From Pomphorhynchus laevis (lineage: Eukaryota; Acanthocephala; Palaeacanthocephala; Echinorhynchida; Pomphorhynchidae), in NCBI GenBank assembly GCA_012934845.2, contig WNNJ02000321.1, positions 59,462-123,461 of the forward strand: 64,000 nt of DNA, read 5' to 3'. The notes under the pieces were generated by a model, which saw only the letters and a list, made by a program, of their open reading frames with translations, did no database searches and was not told the origin of the DNA. Both the position numbers and the translations under genes were made by a program. Below are positions 11,325-22,463 of this stretch, piece after piece; the stretch's first letter is position 1; each line of letters starts with the position of its first letter.

Positions 11325-11335
11325 ATTTCATTTAG
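11325..11335 (+). promoter_or_regulatory. Possible 3' splice site before the cathepsin start
   Basis: The pyrimidine-rich TTTATTTCATTTAG ends 11 bases before the ATG and looks like an acceptor. In flatworms, which add a spliced leader to some mRNAs, this could be a trans-splice site; it could also be the end of a 5'UTR intron or chance. Confidence 0.3.
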
Positions 11336-11346
11336 CTTAATAACTA

Positions 11347-13553
11347 ATGAAATTCGCGAAGGCTTTATTTATAGTTCTATATGGACTAGCTAGTACAATA
11401 GCAGCATTTAAAGTACAAGAAGATGATGATGTGGATCTTAAAATGAATAAAATTCTCCAACGAGTATTAAAAGATTTTCCTGAAATTCAAGAACGAATTG
11501 CTTCACTGGACCATGATGAGTTTTCAGAGTTACAAGATATATGGAAAATGTTCAAATCAAAATACGGTAAATCTATTTTAAATAAGGTTTAGAGAAAACC
11601 TAAATTTACAGGTGACCAAGTTTTAAGAAAACATTAAATTGAACGTTAGCTGAAGCTAAGGTGATGGAGGCTACGCACAATATTGTGAAAATGACTTTTT
11701 TACATATAAAATGATCTTGTATTATCATACGTATATATAATTCAACGAAAGTTAATAATTTTAAAAGTTTTATTCAGGAGTTTAATCTCAGTTACCTAAA
11801 ATTTCTCAAGAGATTTAGTCCCAATGAATAGAATTGGATTAATAAATTGCACAATGCCAGCAGTGTGCAATTTTGTACAATGCAAAGTACGATGCAAATT
11901 AATATGATGATTATTCGTTCGGGTAAATAATTTAAAATTATAGATTAATTTTTTATTTTTATTTATTAGAAATAAATGATCATGATCTATCCTATTAAAT
12001 TTGGAATTTCGAAGCAGGATCAATAAAATAATATTTTTATATTTTGCTAGCTGCTGCGATGTCAAATTAAACAAAAAACTGGTTTTTGTTGATGCTAACA
12101 GCAGCAGGCGAAATATAAAAAATAAAGTATTTTATTGATACTGCTCCGAAATTCAAAATATTATTTATATTATTTTTTATTGGTATCACGCAGTAATAAG
12201 TGATATCCTTTAGCAGTAAATCTTTTTAGTTTAATATGAAGGTAATTCGAAAGATCAACTCCAACCTCAGCTAACAAATAAATTCTTTTAAATGTGTAAA
12301 CACGGGTATCACATAAAACGTTATACTTAATAATTATAAATTAACTTTAATTAACGAAAGTTAATAATCTTTCAGGAGTTTATAAATCATTCTATAAATT
12401 GCGATGATTTCTGTCTATTCACTTTGTGGAATAATGCATTATTCCAGGTAAATGTAGGGAACGAATTTTACATCGTTTCTGAAGCAGATGAAATTGTGAT
12501 AAATCCATTTTTGTTTATATTTTATGTAATATATTCCAATTTCGTTTCGATTTTTCGTTTTAATACCTTTTATTGCATTGTTCTAATTAAAATTAGTAAA
12601 TAAAACGCATAAGCAAGCACATCTAGGTAAGAAAGCGTATATGAAATGCATATTCAGGTAAAGTATATCGATTGATCTGTTCTATTTTTATAATATTTTT
12701 GAACGGACTTAAATACTTTTCGTATTGTATTGAGAGAAATGTTTTAAAATGAAATATGCGTACCAGAAAAGAATAAAGGTGAATATCTTACTTTTATATA
12801 ATATACAAACATTATAGGCTTTCGAATATGCTCGACTTATAGACTCTGCCTATGTGCATACAAACTAATAATTTACTGGTCACCAAAACGCCAACAGATA
12901 TGCTATTATGGTTACAACATTTATTAATTCTATTCTCTTTGCTATTATTGAATACACAAATTTGTAACTATTAATTTATAATTATAAACGGCATATTATT
13001 CTCGCTTTAATTAATTAATTTTATTTATTTACTTTTATGTTTTCACATGAAAAATTATTATATAATTTATGTATTCATAATGCCGGTACTCTTGATAATG
13101 TGTCAACACTAAGTCTATGTAGCGTGGAATTCTGGTTTGTCCATGCTGCTTTCTGTAAAAATGCATTCTTTCACCATTCCCAAATCCAATATATCCAAGC
13201 TTGTTCATATGCAAAGATTCTTGTTCATATGCATATTCTCGCTTTAATTAATTTTATTATAATCAGTTTATTACCTAATTAACTTTATTAAACGAAATTA
13301 TACAACTGTTTCCGAAGTTTATAAAAATAAAAGTGTTCAGAGATTGCCAGTCTTTCGATTACCATATTATCAAAAGAAGTTCATCGAACTCAGCAGTTTA
13401 AACTACTACATTATTTTAACTAATCTATCTTGTTTATTTTATTATTTGTTAATGAACCTCAATACTAAGTTACTCCGTAGAATTTATTTTGTAAATGTCG
13501 TAATCAGACTACTTAACTGAGTCTACGCATTTTTTGTACTATAAATTTAAAAA

Positions 13554-13638
<85 letters not shown>

Positions 13639-16600
13639 AGATTATTATTTACAAAATATCGAATTTGCGTTTTTAAAAATTGAAATTAAATATTGCCATC
13701 GCTTTGCAGTAAACACTGAAGAGTATTGTTGAATGATAAGTCAGGAAATGCAACTCAAAGTAGTCGCTGACATTGTTTCTACTTAATATTTGGTATCTAT
13801 CAATAATGCTCTAACCAGGCTACTAATAATCAATAAATTTAATATTTGAACTTGATTTGCGCTTGATATCGGCATTGCTTCGAATGTATAGAGTAACAAA
13901 GTAGCTTAAAACATTACAATTTTTTAATCAAAATTCCAAATATTAAATTTTATTTATATAAAATTCTGAATTTTTAATCGAATTTTTAATTTATGACCAT
14001 AAACCTTAAGATTCAAAGAGTTGCTACCTATATGATATCATTCTGACACGAAAATGTAACTTGTTATTTCATGATAAACGTATTAAATACGCAATATTTT
14101 TTTACTTATTTTTTTCTGTAACATTTTTAAATATATAAAATATATTTTTATATTTAAAAAAATAATTCTTCAAAAATTGTATTATTACATATTAGCCAAA
14201 GTATATACTGATGCCAAATCTGAAAAAGATGCCATGAATAATTTATCCCAGAAAATTCGACATATTTTGAAGATAAAATTTTCCGACAAGAAAACTCATT
14301 TCAAAATCGCATTAAACGAATTCAGTGACTTGGTATTTCCGGTGACTTGTTTTATTTTTGTAAATGTCTTGTTTCCTTATGCATAGTCTGAAGAACAACT
14401 CAAAACTCGTCTTTACGGATTAAGGATACCAAAATCTAAATTGAAGTCATTACGAACAAAACTTAAAAAACGCGGGAATTCTAAAATTGATTTTAAAAGT
14501 ATAAAATATATACTGCCAAGTGTAGATCTTAGAGAAAGAGGAATTATTTCTCCTGTTAAAAATCAAAAGGAGTGTGGAGGATGCTACTCATTTGCTACGG
14601 TAAATTTCCGCAGTTATCATTTTTAATTGATGTAATAAAACATTAATGTATTGCTAAACACCTATTTCAAAACAAATTTTGAAATCAATTTCGTAAATTT
14701 TAAAATCAACGCATTTGAAATCAATGAATATTAAAAGCGATTTCGTTGATTGTTTCGGTTTCATGTTTCTACACTATTTTGAATAATATATATTTCGATA
14801 TTAAATAATTTAAGAAATTAATATAAATTATATAAATAAGTAATTACTAAATAACTTTGATTTTATTAAAACAGCAAAAGCTAAAATAAAATGATTTTCT
14901 TAAAATAAAATAAATTTGAAATACACGAGCTATTTTTAAAGTGTCTGTTGATCACTGGTATCCAATTCACTTTAGAATTCATACTAGATGAATCTCTACA
15001 TCATCTACTGTAGGCAGATTGAAAAACGTTTAGTTGACATTCGTCGGCAAAAATCAATATCAAAATTTCTACGAAAAATAGCGTAGATGATAAATTTGTA
15101 AAAGCAGATAGCCATCTTGTTTTGTAAAACTTATAAATTAAATCATTAAATATTAATGATCATTTAAAAATTAAACCATTTAAATTAATTATGAAATTAA
15201 CTCGTTAAATCAGCTCGAGTTCTTCATGCTATACTCACATTATTTTAATGAACAGTACAATTGCATAATAGGTCTTTTTGGTCTGATATTATACTTAGAT
15301 AATCAAAACAGTCTTTTGAACGGCCCAAATTCACGATGTTACTTAACTCTCTATTCATCATAAGCTGATTATTTAAGTTTATTTAAGAGAAGATGTTAAC
15401 TGAAACTTTATGTTTTAAGCTAATGTTTCAAAACTTTAAATTATGCTTTATGCTAATGGTTCAAAACTTTAGATTTTGACTATCGCTTTTAAACTAGTTA
15501 ATAAAAAAATATGAATAATGAAATATAAAGATTTAACATTAAATATTATAAGAAAATATTACAAGAAAATAGTTCGAATAAGCTATAATAATATTCTTTA
15601 AAAATAAATATGCCATATTGTTTCCTATAGGATACATTTGAATATCTTGAATCGAATCAAATTCTCTTTCACTGAAATAGGGAAACAGTAGCATACTTAA
15701 TCTGTAAATGTAAATATACGTTGATTAAAAAATTCTAAATAGTTTTACTAATATTATCGATATCTGATTTAACTGTGATCATTTTATTTAGAATTATAAC
15801 AATTAATGTTTAAAATACTTAATAATCTACAAAACTTTCAAGTAAAATTAAACTTGATTTACAAGTTATATTATATTTTATATATTTTATTTTTTAATAT
15901 TTTTTTATATTTTATATATATTATTGTATAACCAAAGGGATTTGTGTTCTTCACCGGCACGAAATCAAAGATACTTAAGACGATTCGTTTATTTAAACTT
16001 TTTAAATTGTATGTTATTTATTTCTAAACATTTTAACGAAACGTTTTAAATATCTTTGATTTCGTGTCGGTGAAGAACATCAATCCTTTTGGTTATACAA
16101 TAATATCAATTAAGTACTTCAATGTGGGTCCCGGCAGACAGTGTAAACTCGGATTCGTATTTAATATGTATAATTGGTAGTGCGAAAAATCGCTTGAAAC
16201 TGTGGTCCAGGAGCCTAAACTGGCTACTATTAATTTAAAATTCATATGAACTGCTCAAAAACTGGACTTCGATCATCAGCTCCATCAGTCTAATGTATCA
16301 CTCCGAGACGCCCCGAACCACCCAGCAGTCATCGTCAGTCGGATGAAGTGGTTAGGGTGCGTTTCGACTGCTTTTGTGATAACTGTAAAGACACCAGCAA
16401 CTCCTCACGATGCTAGATGAAGCTCAGGTGCAGAAGCGTTTTTACTGGCTTGTTGCGTGTGTGGACCTTCCAGTTAATCTTTATATAAGGCACAAATGTG
16501 TATCCGTTGGTTACGAGGTCACTGAATTTCTCACAGGATTACGAAAGGAATACGTTTATATATAAATATATATTTGGTTCATTCGAAATTACCCAATTTT

Positions 16601-19031
16601 ACTAATACATGGTGGATCGTGAACTTTCATGATCAATTAACTTTCATGATCAATGAGCTTTCAATGAATTATTGTTTTTTGAATACAAAAGCATTTAAAA
16701 TAAACAACAAATACTCGAAAATAATATTATAAAACTATATTTTCTGAAACGACAAACTGCCAAACATGTATTTTTAAAATTTCAGTTCGATTCTGCTATT
16801 TCTTCTTGTAACCAACAGTTTCAGGGTAACTTCTACTATAACTTTCGTAATTATGTGATATTGTAATAAGTGGATTTCTACTATCTGTATATTGTTTTTC
16901 AGACTGGCCTTCTTGAAGCAGTTCACAAGTTTCGATCAAATACATCAATTGTATTTAGTGAGCAGCAGTTAATAGACTGCTCTAGAAAATATGGAAATCT
17001 GGGATGTGAGGGTGGCTTGATGGAAGATTGCTTCGCCTATTTAAAAGACCATGGCATACAGGAAAATAGCACATATCCATATGTTGTAAGTGAAATTGAA
17101 TTATCATGTTGAAATATACTAGATCTTTATCAAAACTTTGAAAATACATTAATAAATCAATTTCATGTAGAATTAATTTTTATATTTTGGCATAGTTAGA
17201 AAAGCTAATTAATAAACAAATTGTGCTTTGTTTTTCTGGTGATGTAGCAGTAGTTTGTGAAATAAACAAATAAATTCGTTTTGATTAATCTTGTTCTAAA
17301 ATTAAAAAGTATTAAAGGGTAACATTAAAAGATATTAAATATATACGTAATTTACGATTATTTGTTATCTGAAATAGTTCATTGATAATTTAGTAATAAT
17401 ATTTTGTTGATTTACTCTTGTAACTTATTAATAAAAACTTTTTATATTTGCCTATATCATATAAGAGATTAAAATAAATCATATTAAATAATTAATTTTA
17501 TTAAATTTTACCTAAAATAATAAAAATATAAAATTTAAACATATTCCTAAACTATTTACATTTAAATATTAAAATAAAAGACTAAACAAATATAAAAATT
17601 CCTAAACTATTTACATAAAAATATTGCTAAAGTAATTACGTTACAACTAGCAAGTATGCAAAGCCATCTACGAGAAGATCTGTATATTTTAGCAAAACTC
17701 GTGAAATGCGTACGATGAATTTTCACTTTGAGTGATAATTTACTCTTTTAAAAGGTAATTATTACAAGTAAACAACTTATAAATCCTTGTTAAATATACA
17801 AATTACAATTAGAAAACAATGAATACACGCATAAATAAAAGAAATAGTTGACCTCTCCGTATAATGTCCATAATCGATGGCGTTTGACTTCCTCCACTTC
17901 GTTATCACTACTTTCAGATAGCGCCTGATCATCTAGAATATCTGAATCAACCGATCCATTGACAGCTAGCCGGCCTTTTTCCGGTAACATCTGTTTGTTT
18001 ATAGTTGGCATGATTATTTGATCTGTTTCACAAAAGTCAGTTAATAATTCTGTTTCATAATTAAAACTTCCGTCCGATTCATGATTATCACTATTTGCGT
18101 TCGATAAACTGTCAGTTAATTCAGAATCAGATAATGTATGTACGTTATGTGCCATATAACCGACGGTCTGTTTACTAATTTCGGTTTCTGGCTGTGAGTT
18201 TATAGGTAAAGATTCAGGATAATAAATAATAAATATTCAGTGATAATTTACTCTTTTAAAAAGGTTATTATCACAAGTAAACAACTTCTAATATTTAATT
18301 TTCAAATAAAAATTTTAACATTTCATTTAGACAGTATGCATACTGTCTAAATTCGGGATCTAATTTTAAAATCGGGATTTTATTTAAGTTGTTTTGAATT
18401 ATCTAAATTTTTTAATATTCGATTTTAAATTCAAATAAAAGGAACTTTTAATAAAATGAAATTTATTACAGAAAATAAAACGAGAAGCTTGTTTTACCAA
18501 CTGGTAATAAATTGTATTTAATAACATATAAGAATTATGATTTATAGAATGATGATGGCAAATGTAGATATGATCCGAATAAGACTGTAGCCTATGTATC
18601 CCACTTTCGCACATTTGAACCTGGTGATGAAGTTAGCATTATGCATACCTTGCAGTACACACCGGTTGCTGTAGGTATTGATGCTAGCTCCTTTGAATTT
18701 ACGCAGTACGCCGGAGGTTAAAAATTCTTATGATTCACTTATTTCATAGGCACATTTTAGGTATTTTTGACAGTGAGAACTGCTTCAAAGAGTTCGTAAA
18801 TCATGCCGTTCTGTTAGTTGGATACGGCAGTGAAACTGATGAAAATAACAAAACAATTGACTACTGGATAATAAAAAATAGGTAATGGACAATTTTTAAA
18901 CTTGAATATTATTTGTAAATATTGTTATCAGCTGGGGACCGACGTGGGGTGAAGACGGCTATGTACGTTTGTTGAGAAACGGACAAAACTACTGTGGAGT
19001 TGCGTCTATTGCTTCAACAGCAATATTATAA
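11347..19031 (+). CDS. Cathepsin L-like cysteine protease (seven exons)
   Basis: Exons by reading frame and splice signals: 11347-11566, 14196-14332, 14387-14599, 16903-17085, 18548-18716, 18761-18881, 18932-19031; all introns are GT-AG and phases agree, giving 380 residues. The product is a papain-family (C1A) endopeptidase, expected in lysosome or gut lumen. Residues 1-20 form a signal peptide; the I29 propeptide follows (WKMFKSKY, then HFKIALNEFSDL, an ERFNIN/GNFD-like pattern). The mature chain should begin near LPSVDLRERG (about 162). Catalytic Cys185 (KNQKECGGC), His322 (VNHAVLLVGYG) and Asn347 (IIKNSWG), with oxyanion Gln179. Residue 186 is Tyr where the family nearly always has Trp. 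Two introns are only 44 and 50 bases and one is 54; the others are 1.5-2.6 kb and carry repeats. No frame breaks, so it looks functional. Cathepsin L is favoured over B by GCEGGLM and the absence of an occluding loop. Confidence 0.93.
11995..12158. repeat. Foldback repeat in cathepsin intron 1
   Basis: About 65 bases containing ATTTCGAAGCAGGATCAATA are mirrored, with mismatches, by the segment ending near 12158, around a spacer of about 35 bases. It resembles a non-autonomous inverted-repeat element. The rest of the 2.6-kb intron is AT-rich, with short unsupported frames only. Confidence 0.55.
13558..13630. repeat. (TA)n microsatellite
   Basis: A run of TA dinucleotides, interrupted once, in cathepsin intron 1. 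Confidence 0.9.
15918..16106. mobile_element. 189-bp MITE-like element in cathepsin intron 3
   Basis: The termini are inverted: ATATTATTGTATAACC at 15918 and its exact complement ending at 16106. The inner arm (GTTCTTCACCGGCACGAAAT) is matched with few differences, so the arms run to about 70 bases. The small AT-rich centre has no coding sequence. It lies in a host intron directly before another repeat (16107-16560). Confidence 0.75.
16107..16560. repeat. Satellite-related repeat with permuted GAAA/CTGANGA hairpin
   Basis: It begins with one arm of the 21-bp inverted-repeat terminus (16131-16150). From 16165 it matches 27180-27450 closely and the 378-bp satellite more distantly. GCAGTC (16325-16330) and GACTGC (16366-16371) form a 6-bp stem; read on the minus strand the loop starts CGAAAC and ends CTGACGA. 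Embedded in cathepsin intron 3. Confidence 0.65.
17729..18290 (-). other. Acidic ORF between 55-bp direct repeats in cathepsin intron 4
   Basis: A minus-strand frame of 121 codons (17790-18155) starts MAHNVHTLSDSELTD and is rich in Asp, Glu and Ser; its last 15 or so residues are hydrophobic and may be read-through. It is flanked by two direct copies of a segment starting GTGATAATTTACTCTTTT (about 17734 and 18237), each itself an imperfect palindrome. This layout suggests a small inserted element. I do not recognise the protein; an acidic transposase N-terminus is one guess. Confidence 0.35.
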
Positions 19032-19129
19032 TTACTCAGATTTCTTTATCCATTTAGTGAATTAGGTATTTAGTATTTGACAGATTAAATATTATGTTTT
19101 AGTTTTCAACACACGATTATTGTGTTTTA

Positions 19130-19620
19130 TCTAAAAGTTATATATTTCTATATATCTTCTCCCAACCTTATCAAAACTCTTCTAACGTATTATGCTCAAT
19201 CATGTTAATACATATTTCTATCGTCGAATTTATATCCTCCGTTTCAATTTACTTTTCGTTCTAATCATTCCAACGAACTAGCGTGTCACAAGGTATTTGA
19301 TGATCTTCTATAATCACAAATGGAAAACCTTTTGGCCAAACCTTCTTCTCGGTGAAGAAGGGTGAAGTAACTCTTCACGGTGTCCCTTATCCTATACACT
19401 CCAAATTATTCGATAAATTACGGCCAACGTTCCTTTCCGGTTGCTGCTCCTCTTGCGCGGAATTCGTTCCCTTTGTGCATCCGATAGACTTTTTTTTAAT
19501 ATAATTCAAAATTTGTCTTCGGGATTAATTTTTATCAGTTTGATCATTTCCATTATTCTTAGTAGGCTTGTAAGCGCGCAGCTTGCACGCATTTGCTACT
19601 CAAAAAAACTTCTATTTTTA
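19130..19620 (+). mobile_element. 3' remnant of the CR1/jockey-type LINE
   Basis: A decayed reading around 19410-19460 resembles the C-terminal RSFLVA.LAWNQLPL block of the family, and the end at 19575-19605 carries a degenerate form of the family's 3' hairpin followed by CGCATTTG. It lies about 100 bases after the cathepsin stop codon. Much more diverged than the copies at 7397 and 59790. Confidence 0.6.
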
Positions 19621-22190
19621 AGGGTCGAAGTGAATATTTGTGTCATGTGTATATTTGCATCAAGTAAAATATTAACTTCAAGGTAGATATGTATAACAAG
19701 GTACATATTTTCGTCAAGGTATAGGTATGGGTCTAGGTATATATTAGTGTTAAGGTGTATATTTACATCAAACATTATCCTCGCATCAAGGTGTATATTT
19801 GAATCGTTTTGTATGATCGCATTGATGTGCATATTCGCATTGAGGTGCATACTTGCATCGATGTATTATTTCGCATCGAGGTGCATATTCGCATTGAGGT
19901 GGTATTTGCATCGAGGTGTATATTCGAATCGCGGATTTAATGTTGATACGTGTATTTGCGTCAAGTTTTATATTTGCTTAACGTGTATATTCGCATTGAA
20001 GTGTATATTTGTATCCATGTGTATATTTGCATTAATATGTATATACGCATTAAGGTGAATATTTGCATCAATGTGTATATTCGCATCAATGTGTATTTTC
20101 GCATTGAAGTGTATATTCGCATTGATGTGTATATTCGCATTGAGGTGTATATTCGCATTGAGGTGTGCATTCGCGCTGAGGTGTATATCTGCATCTATGT
20201 GTATATCGTGTTGAGGTCTGTATTCGCATGGATGTTTATATTTACATCGACGTGTATATTCGCATTGATGTGTATGTGCCTCAAGTTTTATATTTGCGTT
20301 AAGGTGTATATTCAATTGAGGTGTACAGTTGTATCAATGTGTATATTAACATTGAGGTGTATATACACATTAAGGTGTATATTTCATCGATGTGTATATT
20401 CGCGTCAATGTGTATACTCGCATTGAGGTGTGCATTCACATTGAGTTGTATATTTGCATCGATGTGTATATCGCATTGAAGTGTATATTCGTATTAAGGT
20501 GTATATTCGCATTAAGTTGTACATTTACATCGATTTGTGTATTCGCTTTAAGTGTATATTCGCATCGCGGTTTGTATTCGCATCAAGTGTATATTCGAAT
20601 CGAGTTGTATATTTATGTCGTTACGTATATTTGCTTCAAGTTTTTTATTTGCTTCAACGTGTGTATTCACATTGCGTGTATATTCGCATCGAGGTGTATA
20701 GTGGTGTATATTCGCATTGTGGTGTATATTCGCATTGAGGTGTATATTCGCATTTAGGGCAGTATTCGCATCAATGTGTATATTTACGTCTACGTGCATA
20801 ATCGCATTGCGATGTATATTTGCGTCAAATTTTATATTTGCGTCAACGTGTATTTTCGCATTGAGGTGTATATTTGTACCGATGTGTAAATTGAGGTGTA
20901 TCGAATTTAAATGTATCGAATTAAGGTGTATCGAATTAAGGTGTATATAAGCATTAAGGTGTATATCCGCATCGAAGTGTATATTCGCATCAAAGTGTAT
21001 ATTCACATTGATGTGTATATTCGCATTGTGGTGTATACTTATACCGATGTGTATATTCGCATTGAGGTGTATATTTGCATTGATGTGCATATTCGCATCG
21101 ATCTTATATTCGCGTTGAGATGTATATTCACATTGAGAAGTATATTCTCGAATTTAGGTGTATATTTGCATTGATGTGTATATTCGCATCGATGTGTATA
21201 TTCGCATTGAAATGTATATTCGCATCGAGGTATAAATTTACATCAAAGTGTATATTCGCATTGTGGTGTATATATGCATTAAGGTGTAGTTTTGCATAAA
21301 CGTGTATATTCACATAGAGGTGTATTTTCGCATTGAGGTGTATATTTGCATTGTAGTGTATATTTACACACATGTGTATATTCGCATTGAGGTATATATT
21401 TCGATGTGCATATTCACATCGACGTATACTTGCTTGGATACTTATATTTGCTTCAACGTGTGTATTCACATTGCGTGTATATTCGCACCGAAGTGTATAT
21501 TCGCATCGAAGTGTATATTCGCATCGAAGTGTATATTCGCATCGAAGTGTATATTCGCATCGAAGTGTATATTCGCATCGAAGTGTATATTCGCATCGAA
21601 GTGTATATTCGCATTGTGGTGTCTACTTACACCGATGTGTATATTCGCATTGATGTGTATATTCGCATTGAGGTGTATATTCGCATTGAGATGTATATTT
21701 GCGTTAATACGTATATTTGTGTCAAGCTTTACATTTGATTCAATTAGTATATTCGCATTGAGTTGTATATTCGCATTGAGGTGTATATTCGCATTGAGGT
21801 GTATGTTCGCATTAAGGTATGTATTCGTATTATTGTATATTTGCATTAAGATATATTTTGCATTGAGGTATATATTTGTATTTTTGTATATTCGCATCGA
21901 TGTATATATTCGCATTGAGGAGTATATTATCATCGAGGTGTATATTTGCATCGATGTTTATATTCACATTAAGGTGTGTATTCATAGTAAGGTCTGAAAT
22001 CACATCAATGTGTATATTTATATCCACGTGTATATTCGGATTGAGGTGTATATTTGCATTGAGGTGTATATCAGCATTGTGGTGTATATTTCATCGATGT
22101 GTATATCGCAATTTTCGCATTGAGGTGTATATTCGCATTGAGGTGTTTATTTGAATCGATGTGTATATTCGCGTCGAGATAAAGTTTTAC
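19621..22190. repeat. 18-bp minisatellite, about 2.5 kb
   Basis: The unit GTGTATATTCGCATTGAG and close variants (TTTGCATCGAT, TTCGCATCGAA) repeat over 2.5 kb; about six successive units near 21497-21610 are identical, showing local homogenisation. Because 18 is divisible by 3 and the unit has no stop in most frames, both strands give long false frames of hexapeptide repeats (VYIRIE, NIHLNA). It separates the 3' ends of two convergent genes. Confidence 0.92.
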
Positions 22191-22463
22191 ACAAATTGTG
22201 CTTATCAGTAAAATGCTACAAATAAGACTTAAATTATTTCATTTGAGATGAAATACAAAAGTTATCCTTCTATTTTTTATTAATAATTTTAAAATACATA
22301 AATTAATAGTATATTTTAACGAAATGTAAAAATTACAATGTATTGATTAACACATTTTGTTTGCATTAAAAAATAAATTATATGAACTTTTTTATTTAAG
22401 AGAAAAATACGAGCGCGACATATTTGCACATTTCATCAAATCACTTCTAGCAGTGGCACTAAT

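Noticed and set aside
13037-13282. 81-codon frame in cathepsin intron 1
   Set aside because: AT-rich intron, no motif, no splice sites in a sensible place; chance frame.
17790-18155. Extra cathepsin exon
   Set aside because: It lies on the opposite strand, and exons 4 and 5 join in frame without it.
19747-22154. Many long frames on both strands with hexapeptide repeats
   Set aside because: They are a by-product of an 18-bp minisatellite with no stop codon in most frames; several overlap on both strands and none has a start context or unique sequence.
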